Part shown: piece after piece, positions 23,406-36,468 of the stretch | Numbering within the stretch: the stretch's first letter is position 1 | Layout of the letters: each line of letters begins with the position of its first letter | Assembly: GCF_914767665.1 (NCBI RefSeq) | Contig: NC_059504.1 | Location: 47,461,720-47,525,719 of the forward strand | Direction of reading: 5' to 3' | Length of the DNA: 64,000 nucleotides | Source: Harmonia axyridis | Lineage: Eukaryota; Arthropoda; Insecta; Coleoptera; Coccinellidae | Position numbers and translations under genes: made by a program | The notes under the pieces: model-generated | Databases searched by the model: none | Seen by the model: only the letters and a program-made list of their open reading frames with translations | Told to the model about the DNA's origin: nothing

Positions 23406-25779
23406 GTTAATCTTTTATTTGATGATATCATGGATGCTACACCAGTTAACAACAAAAAACAAATTTTGGGAAACAAATCTACAACATACTTCTCTGACTA
23501 TACCGACTCCCACAGTTCCAAAATTGAATTTTCCCTCCAGATTCCTTCTTCTAAACACCTCATTTGCGTTTTTACAGCTGCTCCCCAGCCATAACATAAA
23601 TCCCAAATGATTGCGATATAGTCATTGGGGGTAATAATATCCCCCTACACATACGTAATCTGTTACCCCAACGGGGTTGTCAAATTGTCAACGGCATTCA
23701 CAGAATCGGAGATCAGTCGGGGAACGCCCGGTATTCTATGGGTGGGTACGGCGTCAATGTCAGCACGCTGGTGAATATTAAATCAGACAGTTGATTGCCA
23801 ACCCCGCCCCTGCGATTATGTCATGTGTCTCAATCGTGTAGATGACAGCTCTAGAACAATGGCGACCCTGATTGATGGGCGATTCCTCTCATGAATCTGT
23901 TGGCGTTTCTTCTCATATGATCTGTTTTCTGGGATTCTGGGAGAGACACAATTGAAAGTAAATTCGAGAATCTCCTAACTGTTTCAAACTTGTTCAGAAT
24001 AAGTCATCAATATTCAATGGATAATATAACTTTGCAATCTTTTGAATTTTTCACATTTCCGTTGACCCATGACATTTGCGCAAGCGCATTACATTGACGT
24101 TTTTTCCTCGTTGATCATCGTGGATTTCACCTATTTCAATATACGATTACATTACAAAGGCATGACTTACCTAGATCACCCTGTGTACAAGTTAGACAAA
24201 CGCAACTGGAATTGCCTTGCCCATATGAATTCACCACAAGTCTTGAAGCGAAACATTGTCAAAAATGGCACAGAAAATTATATGGATCCACCATAATCAC
24301 CTGTTCATCTACAATAAAAATTCTAATTATAGCCTATCCAATTTATAGGTAAGAAAAAATCGATAAATTTCGACTTGTCTGCTCGGATGTCTGCAAACTT
24401 TTTTGATAATTTCAATATAAGATTGAAATGAGGTGCTGTCCGATTTGAAAAAAGTTTACAGGCATCTCAACAGATCATATGATCAATACGTAATCATATA
24501 ATAATAAAATAATAATAAATAATTATATACGAGTAATATTGATGAGACTTTTTCAGCTGAAAATATGCAGTCATTTCGAACTCCCTTAAAAAAAGTTCTT
24601 ATTATAACTTGAAAACTAATTGCAATTAAAACAAATGACTACACCAATGAATTCTACTGAAAAAGAACCTCAAGAATATTTTTGTTTCATGTTCATTGCG
24701 CCAGTAATAAAGAAGCTATGAGCAATTTGCATTTCACGTCATTTTTCAATTTTATCTTTCAACTTGAATTTATGAAGTTGCAGTTCACACCAAATTAATT
24801 TTCTCAAAAATCGAGCCCGAAAGTGTGGTATTCATTTTATTTTAGCTTAAAGAGATTCTGGGATACGCCCAATAGGCAACACATTTGGGACACCCGATAC
24901 ATAAAACTTATAAGGTATAAAAATTCTCAATTTATTATTAACATTAATAAACAAGAGCATAACGCTCAATGTAGTATGTAACTATAAAAGTTCCAACGGA
25001 AGGAGCTGAAACAGTATTTGTCTTCTATGATTTCTACCCTCGAAACTACAAATACCAGGAAAGCCATAACTATCTCCTTCTGGGAGAAAGAACACCCTCT
25101 CTTCCAAGCAGCAAACAAAACTTCATCAGCCAAGAAATCAAATAAAATTTCGCACGTCTTGCACAATGAAGCAATGATTTCCAAATGCAATCATCGCTAC
25201 CCACATCTAATTTCTATAATTTACCGACCACCCCCTATATTACAGCGATTGCATTCCCTCTGCAAGCTCATCCTCACGTTACCATCACTCTATCGTACGT
25301 CCAGGGTGTCATCATCATTATTCTTCTCTCCTCGTTCCGATAGGGTAACATTGTCTCACACTTGCCTCATTTAGCACATCAAACCGTCGTTTGTTAAAGT
25401 CATATTCTCTTTGTGAGAGTCGGGCTTTTCCTAGAGGATGCTAACTCACTTTTGCCGTTTTGATAATTCATTTCTCGTCTCGTGTGACAAGTGTTATTAA
25501 CTGGAGTGAGAGGAGAAGAAATGTTTCACGGCTTTTTGATAAGCAAACATCAAGACGGCAGTGCGAGGGTGACTTGTCGTCGTGAATTATTACTATTCAG
25601 TTTTTCGTTTTGGGGCTGTATATGTGATATGTTGTCGATGTTGTGAGCATTGTGGGAAGTAGAGTTATAGAAATTCTTGGGAGTGTATGAATTGGTAGGT
25701 TCTGGATCAGGTCAAATTGGCATGAACAGACTGAATTGAAGGACTTGCATGAGAGTATGTTTACCGGGAGTTGATGCTT
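23406..25779. other. Intergenic DNA, nothing recognised
   Basis: Mixed AT-rich and moderately GC-rich unique sequence. Short frames (for example 24069-24296 and 25018-25374) show no known motif. No repeats clear enough to delimit. Confidence 0.4.
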
Positions 25780-26540
25780 GAGTTGGATTTGAAGGAATTC
25801 AAACGCTATCCAAGGCAATCGAAAGATGTGTGGAAATTAAAGTAGCAAGAAACTATCAGAAATGTGACATAGCGATACATTCTGATAGTCAGGCTGCAAT
25901 CAAAGCACTGAGCTCACATATTAGTTTAGTTTGGATTCCCGGCTACTCGGGAATTGAAAGGGAATGAAGAGGCCAACATATGTGTCAAAAAAAGGACACA
26001 AACTCCTTTCGTTCTCCGGAACCTTTCTATTGTGTAGGCAAATATACATACCAGAAATGATTTCAGGAGAAGTAGAAAACCGAAAGAGAAACACACTGGC
26101 AGAATCTTCCTGGGTAGGATCATTCCAACAAGTTCCTTTGAAACTTTGACACTTCGAGATCCAAAAAGTATCTGGATCTAAGTAAGAATGTACTACACAT
26201 CCTCACTGGATGTGAAAACAGGGCATTGTCACCTTAGGAAACACCTCATAACGATAGGTCCAGTAGCAAATGACGACTCCAGATTCTGGATCACCTGGTG
26301 ACGCAATGCCTCGCCATCACTAGCCAACGTAAAATATGCTTTGGACAAGAACCTTGTAGAAGTGAGAAACTAGCCTCTTTGAAGCCATCCCAGTTCATCA
26401 GAACTCTGGAACTCTGGAAGAAGAGCTATTGATCACGCTTTGGCGAGAATAGATCTGATGGAGGGCACAATAGACCATTAGGTCGCAGTGCATTTCTGTT
26501 GCTAACAGTCTTCAATTTATGTTTTTTTTCCTGTTGCTCT
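25780..26540 (+). pseudogene. LINE RNase H / C-terminal remnant, copy 2
   Basis: Plus-strand codons read EGIQTLSKAIERCVEIKVAR, then NYQKCDIAIHSDSQAAIKAL, SLVWIPGYSGIE and EEANI. The D in HSDSQAA and the W.PGH/Y.G..GNE.AD pattern are RNase H features of I/jockey-type LINE ORF2. Further on, out of frame, come IPEMISGEVENRKRN, SKKYLDLSKN-like and GCENRAL. Multiple frameshifts. Same family as 13855-14370. Confidence 0.75.
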
Positions 26541-27754
26541 ACTCCATAAAATGCTATTTATTGATGATCGTGAATTTCTGTACTGCTGTTATAAGGGTAT
26601 GGTTCAGTCGTTGTTCGAGAACCCATAGATTTTAATGGTAGGAACACTATTGTAGGCCCATAAGGTAAACGTCTTGGTTTATATCTATTTTTTCTATGAT
26701 CAACTTTAGAGTGAACACATTATTGCTACAACTTATACTTCCTAGGAGAATGTTCACCTATTTTCAAGTAATTCTTACTGACTTTCTTAGTAACAGTTAA
26801 CTCTGCCTGGTAAGAGTCAGATTTTAATAACAATCGTCTTTTCCTGTAAAATACATAGATGTCAAATAGAAATTTCAAGTATCCAGCAAATTTCAAGCTG
26901 TTCACATCATCAAAAAAATTAATAAAAATGCAGTAGGTATTGGGAAATAGTAAATTAATTACAGAATCAGTGCATAAATATGACACAACACCATCAGCAA
27001 CTCAAACTAACAACCTACCCTCCCACCAACCGAAAAAAGATAATTTTTCATCAGACCATAAAAGCGAAATGAGGGAGGGTGGATAAAAAAAAACTTATTC
27101 CAAAAATATACAAGATTTGCGGTCGGCCACGTCTGCCATCATGCGGAATGATAGATGTCCGAGTATTCCTTTTAGCCGGATTCCCGATTCCCGACAGTGG
27201 ACATGGCACATCGTCCTCGCAGAGCCGTTCTAATGGATTTCTGATTGCCAAACAGCGGGGGTGGCGTGTTGCCCGGCGTTCTTCGCCCGAACAACACTGT
27301 CCCCGCACGTACGCGACACGCCTGATACTTATCGCGAATATCTAAACAGTTTTCCCGGGGCCATTCATCATCCCAGGCCAGGGGACGGCACGATTTTTCC
27401 GGGATTTTATTACCCTGGATGGTCAAGTGACAGCCTGCGAGAATATTCTTCTCTGTGACGTGTCACGTGATGACGTTCAATATGGGAGGAGGATTTGGCC
27501 TGAGGTTTTTTGCGTAACGACCGTTCTGTGTTGAATAATAAGTCCTGTTGCTTCGGATTTAGTCCTGGAAAGTCCTTTGGGATGGATCATTACTTTTCCC
27601 GGATTTGATCCTTGATACTCAAGGTTCTGTGCTAAAATTATATCCTTCAACACACGTACCCTGAAGAGATCACTACCGTTTCATTATATTATCTTGTACT
27701 TGGGAAATTCGACCCGGGAATGGTCTTATACGATGAAAGGCATCCGGTCTAAAG
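26541..27754. other. Intergenic DNA with a GC-richer block at about 27060-27480
   Basis: The block is the most GC-rich stretch in this part of the window. Open frames in it run on both strands because stop codons are rare, and none has recognisable motifs. Candidate regulatory or old exon sequence; not demonstrable. Confidence 0.35.
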
Positions 27755-28381
27755 TACGAGAGGTTTCAACGCTTCAAGAACGATGATTTTCACGTCGAAG
27801 ACTAGCATGGCTGTGGAAGAGAGAAGATTTTCGAAGATGCAGAATTGGAGGCATTACTTCATCAAGACTCGTGTCAAACGCCACAGAAATTGGCAGGATC
27901 TTTGGAAGTGATGCAACAAGCCATTCCAAAACCCCTGAAAATCATGGGAATTATTCAGAAACAAGGAAATTGGGTGCCGTACGAGTTGAAGCTCAGAGAG
28001 AGAGAGAAGCCCAGAAAAGGAAGGGACTTCTGCATCGCATTGTGACTGGAGACGAGAAATGGGTTCTTTATTATAATCCCAAGCTCAGAAAATCATGGGG
28101 ATATCCCGGCCATGGTTCCACGTCGAAGGCCAAACCGAATTTTTACGGTTTCAAGGTCATGCTCAGTATTTGGTGGGACCACCTCGGCGTAGTCTATTAG
28201 GAGTTATAAAAACTGACTGAAACAATCACAGGTGATCGTTATCGAAAGCAAATAAAGCGTTTGAGCCTAGCAATGGAAGACAAACTGCCCCAATACAACG
28301 AGTGACTACAGCATGACAATGGTCGACCCCATGTTGCGAAAGTGGTCAAGACATACTGGGAAAAGTTGAAATGGAAAGTCC
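27755..28381 (+). pseudogene. Mellifera-type mariner transposase, truncated at both ends
   Basis: Begins at RFQRFKNDDFHVED, has a stop before HGCGREKIFEDAELEAL, continues with QDSCQTPQKLAGSLEVMQQA and KQGNWVPYELK, then after a frameshift HRIVTGDEKWVLYYNPK, KSWGYPGHGSTSKAKPNF and IWWDHLGVVY with another stop. Beyond it, LQHDNGRPHVAKVVKTYWEK is readable. The first and second catalytic Asp (TGDEKW, LQHDN) are intact, unlike in the other copies, but the third is lost because homology ends at 28381. Neither terminal repeat is present. Confidence 0.88.
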
Positions 28382-30139
28382 AATTCTTTCAATTTCTTCA
28401 TAGGACCATTACATTCCATAAAAATAAATGGAATTCAAATAATCCAACTCTTAAAAGTAATTTGAAAGCAGAATGAAAAATATTCGGCCAATGTGAAAAA
28501 TAAAAGTATTTCTCATACATTTCCCGTACAATGCGCTGTTTTGGAGTCATTGTGAGTGATCTTGAACACAATGCACACAATTTCTTGGGTAGTAGTATCC
28601 TAAATTTCTGATGAAAATTATGTATGGAAGCTCATATTTTGTTGGGTTTCTTCAAATTTGATGAAGTTTATTCAATAAACAAGGTCATGTATAACATAAC
28701 CTTAAAACTTCATTGAGCAGGTTCCAGGGGTGGCATAGCTATTTCGAAAATTTAAAATGGCTATATCGTTTCAGCTAGACTGAATAGGAAAGAATGGTAA
28801 AGGAAAAAGTGTTTCTTTTGACCTCAAGAATCTACTGTTAAAATATATGTACAAATCAAAGACTCATCCTGTATAATCATTCATGCAGATGTGTATGATC
28901 TGCTGTGACGATAAACTTTGAGTTTTTCTCTAAGTTTACCTATTGGTAAACTTAATACAACATGACATTTCTAGTTTCTGTATTCGTTTTCAACTAAGAC
29001 AAAAAAAAATTTATTCCTTCTTCGAATAAAGTTTTCGGCACAGTATAATCTCAATTAGTATTTGAAGATGAAATAAGAAAACTCAAAGTTGGCAGATCAT
29101 ACACATCTACACTTATGATTATATACATACATTAAGTAAATTGAACGCTTGAGCAGAAGATTCAAATGAAAGAGATAAAAAACGAGGAGCCCATCAAGAG
29201 TACGTACCTATATTTTTGATAAAAAAAAATCGCAATAATTCGAAAAATTAGCATGCTTTTATCCGCCTATTCAAGAACATGAGAATTTTTTGAATTATTA
29301 TTTAATTTTTCTAAACAAACTTTTACGTTTTGTATACTTCTATGTTTTGGATAAATGAGTAGAGCCAAACCCTCATTCCAAATAAAATATTGTGAAATGT
29401 AATACTGTCCCCTCCGACGAGAGGCAGAAATGATGAATATCCCAATATCACTAACCGACAGTTACACCAAATAAACAAGGCAACTTGTCAGAACTAACAA
29501 CTCTTAAGACAAATGCCCCCATATTGATATAGTAACGCGAAACCTTTGGCACGAGACCTCCTTGGGTTGACCGTTTATCCAGAAAAGGTCCATGACTTAG
29601 GGCAACTGCTTGCGGCAGAGTAGTATCAGATTTATTTATACATGGATATAAGTTTTTCATCTGAATTGAAAATATATTGGCTAGCAGGTAATATGCAAAT
29701 ATGATCTTTATTTTAGTTATAGTTATATATTTATTTTTGTTCTGATATCTCCCTACTGAAAATAGTAGAAATATTAGATAACGTCTTCTCTTCAGTTTGT
29801 CTCTTATCAGAAATAACACTGTCCATTAACTTTTGCTTACAACAATTATAAACAATGTAGCAACTAGAAAAATGAGTACTTCGTCTCATATTTTTCACCT
29901 CAATTCAATTTTGCACAAAATATTTTAAGTGTAGGAACTGCATCATTCTTTGGAGCATGAAAAAGGAAAAGAGAAGCCTTTATCGATTAAATCGTTTACT
30001 ATACTGAACAAAAAAAATTCGCTATTTCTAGGACAGTTGAGTTATTTCTGTATCCCGTATTTTTGGGATTTCTGGGTATAAGTATTGTAAAGTAGTAGGT
30101 CTTGGACAAGGAGAGACCCTTTGGGCACTCCTGCTTCGA
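28382..30139. other. Intergenic DNA with small inverted repeats
   Basis: 28886-28935 and 29079-29113 contain inverted copies of GCAGATCATACACATCT and AAACTCAAAGTT. Between them lies a perfect hairpin, AAGTTTACC (28932-28940) against GGTAAACTT (28945-28953). The 122-codon minus frame 29451-29819 has no recognised motif. Confidence 0.45.
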
Positions 30140-30560
30140 GAAATTTGATCTGGAATAGTTATTTATAATACAAGTGCAGAAGGCATTGATATTCTTCCCC
30201 GAGTTCAAAATTTGAAAACGAGCCACGAAGTGGCGAGTTTTCGAATGAACGAGTGGTAGAATGAGCCTTCTGTACGAGTATTATACATTATTTTCTCTAA
30301 TTCGTTGCATTTTTATTGAAATTAATGAATTATTTCCATAAATATCATTCAGTAATTTTTGCATTGAAAAATGTTGGCAGAACTGATTTATTTAAGGCCA
30401 ATTGATGAATTGACAGATAAAGCCGTGGCGGAAAGTTCGGAATTCCAACATATAATAATGAAATATAACCATGAAAACTGTGCGTTTCTGATATATTTTC
30501 GCACGATTCTGTTCTACAAGATGTGGAAGAATGAACGGAAAAACCACAGAATTAGAGAAA
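30140..30560. repeat. Family Y repeat, second copy
   Basis: Matches 9138-9360 closely: TTTATAATACAAGTGCAGAAGGC, a GAATGAGCCTTCTG block, TTTTTATTGAAATTAATGAA and TTTCCATAAATAT. It contains an inner inverted pair, CAGAAGGC and GCCTTCTG, around an AAAACGAGCCACGAAGTGGC stretch. No coding frame. Confidence 0.5.
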
Positions 30561-32320
30561 TATTAATCTATAACTTTAGTTCAGTATTCTTGAATAAGAA
30601 TAATTCAAAGGAAACTGGGATATTACAATCATTCATAAAGACCCCATATATGTATGTGTGTCAAAAGAAAAAAGACAGTTATATAACAACACTTTAATTG
30701 TACAATCATTCTTTTTGGTTTTTATCCGGAGAGAGGTTATTACCTTCTTTGAAATTTTAATAATACAAAAACTGCAGTGATTTCCAACGAATTATGGAAA
30801 TGTAATATGTATTGATCTCCAGTGCAATTAGTAGGTGTCGACTTTGTTTATATAGATGATAATGTCCGTCTCCACCAATATCTACTTACTGTAAACGTTG
30901 GTATTTAACCATGAGATTAACAAGAATGTAGTGGCCAGCGAGTTTACTGGACGTGAAATGCATTGAGTACTTCTAGTCAGAAATGTCTGGTCAATACAAT
31001 AACAACCTATAAGAACCTATATACAATAACAACAACATTTAGCATATTATAAAAGAAAATAAGTTAATCAAGGATGTAAATATTATGATGTGAACTAAGT
31101 CCCTTAGAACGTTGGTTTGTTGGTTAGAATACTTCAAAGAAAGACTAGAGGTAAACACTTGAAATTTTTATAATTAAGCTTTGTTGGCAGAGATGAATTT
31201 TCAGAAAAAACTTCCGTTTTTTATATATAACACCCAGTTTTTTATTCATAATCAGATAACTCATTCAATTCCGCCTTGCTTTAATTTACCATTTGTATAT
31301 TTTTCCCAGAAAAGTTGCCTGAGATATGAAAAAATCTTCAAATTCTCGCAAATAAGGCTCCATTCCTATGTTGATAACTTTGAGATGTTTGTATGAAAAT
31401 TTCTTATTTTCTAGCTCTTATCAGAAGACCTAACAGGTGAAATCTAAGTTGGATGATAGTTCATAAAAGTGAATAACACTGCTCTAAAATTCGTATTTTC
31501 GGAGGTATTTTTGAGAAGCTGGATAAGACAGTTTTTCAAAATAACTGAGAATTTGTTGTTGAATGTAGTTCAGCCCATACTTAACCTAGGAAAGACCTAG
31601 AAATTCAAAAACTATTCACCATATTATTTACCTATTATACTGTCGATCTATAACTGTGATGAATCCCTTCATACCTTTTTAATCATTAAGTAATTTCGAA
31701 AATAATTCAAAGTAGGATGAATCAAATGTATGAATGACTTTTTTCTCGACATTTTCTTCACAAAAATTTCGAATTTCACGATCCGTCTCTGTATCTTATC
31801 ATTATGGGGTGAGAACTGACCCGAAACATTATAGGGAATCTTGCCAGTAGCCCTGCGATATAATACATCTGCAATAGTCCCACAAAGTGCATGAGTTCAT
31901 ATTTCATAGACCGTGATGTATTTGATATTAATTTTTCCTGACAGATACCATTAAGTATCACGATACGCTCTCATCATCCTAGTATCTCATATCGAAAAAA
32001 TAATGTGTTCAGTTTAGGGGGAAACAATTCAGTTTCTGCTAACTAACAGATTTATTTTCGACTTCATGAGATTGCAATGATATTTTTGCTCCTACTCCTA
32101 CATTTTTTTTGTTCATGATTCGAAGTAAAATAGATAAAGTACTACACGTCAAATAAAAACTTCAAGTCTTTAGTGCTATGCTAATAGTTCTGTTGCGAAT
32201 TGTTTGGTTGAATATATCACATGAAAATCATTTGGTTGTGAAATATTTTAAAAGATAATTAAAAGTAAATCTTTCTGCATCACTAATCGGCAATGTCATA
32301 ATCATACAATTTGAATGGTC
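30561..32320. other. Intergenic DNA, nothing recognised
   Basis: AT-rich with no recognised gene or repeat. Confidence 0.5.
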
Positions 32321-32330
32321 AAAAAAAAAA
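32321..32330 (-). terminator. RNA polymerase III terminator of tRNA-Tyr
   Basis: Ten consecutive T on the minus strand starting three bases after the tRNA 3' end, well above the four T needed for Pol III release. Confidence 0.9.
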
Positions 32331-32333
32331 GTT

Positions 32334-32425
32334 TCCTTCGAGCCGGATTTGAACCAGCGACCTATGGATGCCTACTTTGTCATTTCCTCTACAGTCCACC
32401 GCTCTACCAACTGAGCTATCGAAGG
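32334..32425 (-). tRNA. tRNA-Tyr(GUA) with a 19-base intron
   Basis: Minus strand: exon 1 occupies 32425-32389 (37 nt, starting CCTTCGATAGCTCAGTTGG), the intron 32388-32370, and exon 2 32369-32334 (36 nt, ending CCGGCTCGAAGGA). The mature length is 73 before CCA. The acceptor stem CCTTCGA pairs with TCGAAGG; the D arm has AGCTCAGTTGGTAGAGC; the anticodon loop is CTGTAGA with GUA at the wobble positions; the T arm contains the B box GGTTCAAATCC. The intron interrupts the anticodon loop one base after the anticodon, the standard place in eukaryotic tRNA-Tyr genes, and is removed by the tRNA splicing endonuclease. All stems close, so the gene looks functional. It reads UAU and UAC codons. Confidence 0.95.
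32370..32388 (-). other. tRNA-Tyr intron
   Basis: Nineteen bases between G37 and A38 of the anticodon loop, the only extra material relative to a 73-nt tRNA-Tyr. Confidence 0.9.
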
Positions 32426-32489
32426 TTGTTGTTGAGATGTTGATTTCTCACTTATATAAGCGGATAACCTAATGAATAAAAGTAACCTA

Positions 32490-33566
32490 ATTCCAGGGGC
32501 GTAGAAATAAGGGGTACTGGGGTAATTACTTACCCTCCAAATTTAAAACTTCGGACTTTTCGCAAAAACGAAGAATGAAAATTTGTGCATGAAATGAACG
32601 AATACCCAATCATTTTACTGTAGGTACTTTGAAATCTACTCGGCAGTAAAAAATCGTAGTTTTATGAGTTTATTATCGCTTTCAAGATGATTACTTTTAT
32701 TGCACTACGAGCACGTCTATGTCCGAAGTTTTATTTTTTCCAATCTGTGGATTTTGCATTCGTCATCGCCCATCAGTAGGTATACACTTGCCCGTTGTTT
32801 TCATTTTTTTACATCATTCTTGTCCCAAATTTCAATACTGCAATTATCGAAGATCTGAACTGAGTTATTCGCATGGAAAAATGCAATGTGTTTCATTGCA
32901 ACTTTTGTGATTGTGAAGACATCAGTTTTGAATTGACTTTACAGGGTGTTCCTGAATTTGAGAGACAAACGAAAATGACAGATTCCTCGGGTCATTTTGA
33001 GAAAAATAGTCCAACCTATAATATGGGATCGCAAACGCTTTTTTTCGAGATTTTTTCCATAGCTACTTCCCTTCACAAGATATTCAACTTAAATTTGGCA
33101 AAGATATGCCAATTTAAAGTTCTCATCATGTGATATGCTAATTTTGAATGCAATTCTACAGGGTGATCTTTTTTCTGGAAGAACCACTGGCATCTTAAAA
33201 AATGTAAAGAGGAACTCTGGTCCGTCATTATACTTTTTAGTTTTGTAGTTTTATCGTATCGGCTATCGATTTCGAGAGAAAATTTTCAAACAGCTCTCAA
33301 GTAATCCTTAGGAAAATCCAACATATTATAATTATCCAGTTAGTAAGCTGTGATGAATAAATCAATTAAAAGTTCTGGTACTTATTAGCCCAATCTGTAT
33401 ATTAATAAAAATTCGATAAACTGGTACAAGCAAAACAAAAAAAAAAGAAGGACTAAAAGAAGCACGATGTATCTCGTAAACAAAGAGTTTGTGGATCCAT
33501 GTAGGATTATACAAGCAATCACTAATTTTCTTTTATACCTTTAATCAAGAGACACCCTGTATAAGG
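32490..33566 (+). repeat. Family X dispersed repeat, longest copy
   Basis: Reads in order: CCAGGGGCGTAGAAATAAGG, GGGTACTGGGGTAATTACTT, a TTATCGCTTTCAAGATGATT block followed by TTTTATTGCACTACGAGCAC, CATTCGTCATCGCCCATC, then GGTGTTCCTGAATTTGAGAG, a CTACAGGGTGATCTTTTTTC junction near 33160, AATCCTTAGGAAAATCCAAC, and a GAGACACCCTGTATAAGG end. The part before 32940 is shared with 51518-51830; the part after it with 5867-6240 and 8260-8900; the inverted copy 17765-18610 has both. No coding frame of significance. Class unknown. Confidence 0.6.
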
Positions 33567-35528
33567 TATGAACAATCGAATCGGTAATCAAAAAAATGCT
33601 ATTATTTTGAGTAATTTGGTTTATCTTCGTTATCAAACATCTTTTTATCAGGACTTTTAATATTATCTGAAAATGATAAAAACGTCGAATCCATCTGAAA
33701 CTTTCAATTATATCGAAGTGTAGGTACCTGAATGATGGGATATTTTTGTTACCTAAATGTTAATACATATATGGTTTTATTGAAATTTTATTATTGCTTC
33801 TAATCACACAGTTTGTTGACTTATCTCATACAATATTTATATGTCTGAAAAGACCAATAAGGATTATTATTAATATTATCCTCGGATTTTTCCTTCAACT
33901 GCAGCATTCGAAATCAGAACCTAGCCTGCATGAACATCTTAGGGTTCTAGGCTTTTCTATTTATAGAGGGAGCATATGTCATTTTCAGTAAGCAAATTTT
34001 GTCCCCAACATGAACTATCAAATTTGACATGAAGCGCGCGAAAATGAATTTATATCAGTGATACTATATTTCACTCAACTCAATTCGCGAGAATCTGCAC
34101 AAAGAACGCACTTCTTATGTCCCATAGTGAATCAACGTTTCATATAAACTCAAAATATAATTAAATAAATTCCTAAATATATAAAAAATTCAGAAAACAA
34201 ACTCCAAGCGCGCCAAACGACGTGAAACAACCGATGACACTAGAAGAGCAAAAGTTGCCAAACCTTGGAATTTCAGCAGGTAAATAAAAAAAATAAATAT
34301 TCTGCTTATTATGAATTCGACTATTAGGAAAAATATCGGATTCCAAATATTCAAGCATATTTAATCACTCAAACAAATATATTTCATTCAATATAAAATA
34401 CATTCATGACGATATAGTAAAATTGTGGTTTTAAAAATATATCACAATTCGACAACGTAATCTAACCAAGTTGGGGAGATGTAAAAATTGCGTACACTCC
34501 CTCTATCTATGTTTAATACTCTATGGTGTTGACGCATGACAGCGTGACAAGAATGTCATCGTGACAAAATGATGCAGCTCAGTGTTCGTTCGGGAAACGA
34601 ACTCTGAAAAATCCAATTCAATATGACCCAAGTTCATTCTAATCCGAAGATATTACGAACCTTGTGCAAGGTTGAATAGTCCAGTGCACGTTGTCCCTTC
34701 TTCATTAAGCAATGACGGCTCACTCTGCGCAACACTCAATACACCGAGAGAGCAGAATGTAATGCACCAGCAGATTATTACTTCTAGGGATTACATCCGA
34801 CAAATTAATTACACTTTGATCGGATCTACGGCTCCCACAGAGTGTGAAACGAAGTGAAGCCCTAATATCGAAATTCTTGGGCATCGACATAATTAAAACA
34901 GGCCCTGCCGCATCCCCCCCCGCTGCCTACCACTATGTGCAGCCTCTCGGAGATTGATATCATCGCCTGTTCTCGCCTCGGTCCTCCCGTTGATTTGCTC
35001 GGGAAAAATGTCACCTAGCGACCGACGATGGGGTGTTATCAATTCTGGTATATGGAAATTCCTGGGAGGAATAAGGGAGGCACCTGTGATCCTCTAATAA
35101 CTTGGCCAATTTTGCCTAAAAGGGGTGGGTTCAGAGTTGTAGCTAGCCGAACTGCCTCCCTAGCATCAGAAGTCGAAAAATTGATATTGGGTAATGGGGG
35201 TCTCCTTCCGAGGGATGATAAAATTGAAGGCAAATCTTTGAAAACTGTTGATTATGAGGGATGGTATGAGAAATATTGATTAACTAAACACCAACAATTT
35301 CAAATTAATTCAAATAATTGAATTCATTTTAAGATTGGTAGAAGAAATATACCTTTGTCTTGTTTCTTTATATTACTTGCATTATCGTATACCTGTACTG
35401 TTATATTCTTTAGTGGTAGCTCGCTGATTATATCTTTTTCAAAATTATCTACAGCCGTTTATCCTAAAAGAGCAAAAATACAAAATGCTTTGTGGAACAT
35501 TTCGGTATATCTACAAATCTGTTTATAA
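33567..35528. other. Intergenic DNA, nothing recognised
   Basis: AT-rich to 34650, then a GC-richer section at 34850-35060. An 83-codon frame at 35028-35279 has no recognised motif. Confidence 0.4.
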
Positions 35529-36468
35529 AGGGTGTTTTTTTTTAAACTATAGAAGTTTAAATTGCAATGAAACAACGATGGATCATTCGATTGACATTAA
35601 ATTTAAGTATCCGCAAGATAATCTTGTGGCATTACATTTTAAATATGATTTCTGGCATATGACCGCCACGGCTGGCTCGTATGTAGTCCAATCAGGACGT
35701 CCAATTTTCGATGACTTTTTCCAACATTTGTGGCCGTATATCGGCAATAACACGGTGACTGTTGTCTTCCAAATGGTCAAGGGTTTGTGGCTTATCCGCA
35801 TAGACCAGTGACTTTACACATAGCCCCACAGAAAGTAGTCTAGCGGTGTTAAATCAGAAGATCTTGGAGGCCAATTCACAGGTCCAAAACGTGAAATTAG
35901 ACGGTCACCAAACGTGTCTTTCAATAAATCGATTGTGGCACGAGCTGTGTGACATGTTGCGCCGTCTTGTTGGAACCACAGCTCCTGGCATCACGGTTGT
36001 TCAATTCAGGAATGAAAAAGTTAGTAATCATGGCTCTATACCGATCACCATTGACTGTAACCTTCTGGCCATCATCGTTTTTGAAGAAGTACGGACCAAT
36101 GATTCCACCAGCCCATAAAGCGTACCAAACAGACAGTATTTCTGGATGTAACGGTGTTCCGACATACATTTGAGGATCAGCTTCACTCCAAATGCAGCAG
36201 TTTTGTTTGTTGACGTAGCCCTTCAACCAGAAGTGCGTTTCATCGCTAAACAAAATAAAATGGACGTAGTGCGCGATACGTATTCCGCACAGAACCATTA
36301 TTTTCGAAATAAAATTGCACTATTTGCAAGCGTTGTTCAGGCGTGAGTCTATTCATGATGAATTGCCAAACCAAACTCAGAATAAATCACTTGACAGCTG
36401 TAAAATCGGTCATCATCTTGAACAGTTATGCCAACTTAAAATTATATACCTCGAAAAAAAAACACCCG
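35529..36468 (-). mobile_element. DD41D mariner family A, copy 2, internally deleted
   Basis: Both terminal repeats are present (AGGGTGTTTTTTTTTAAAC at the left, its inverse ending CACCCG at the right). Compared with the 1.27 kb copy at 49022-50292, about 360 bases are missing at the junction near 36248: sequence equivalent to 49746-50108 is gone, which joins codons around RIAHY to FSDETHFWLKGYVNKQ. The remaining transposase has FSDE (first Asp) and a frameshift caused by one missing base near 35993, after FFIPELNN, so the FQQDG motif is read out of frame. Non-autonomous derivative, possibly mobilisable in trans if an intact copy exists. Confidence 0.88.

Noticed and set aside
29451..29819. 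122-codon minus-strand frame
   Set aside because: AT-biased composition, no motif and no context; expected by chance at this length.
35921..36298. 125-codon frame as a novel protein
   Set aside because: It is a fusion of 5' sequence and transposase created by the internal deletion, ending in a frameshift.
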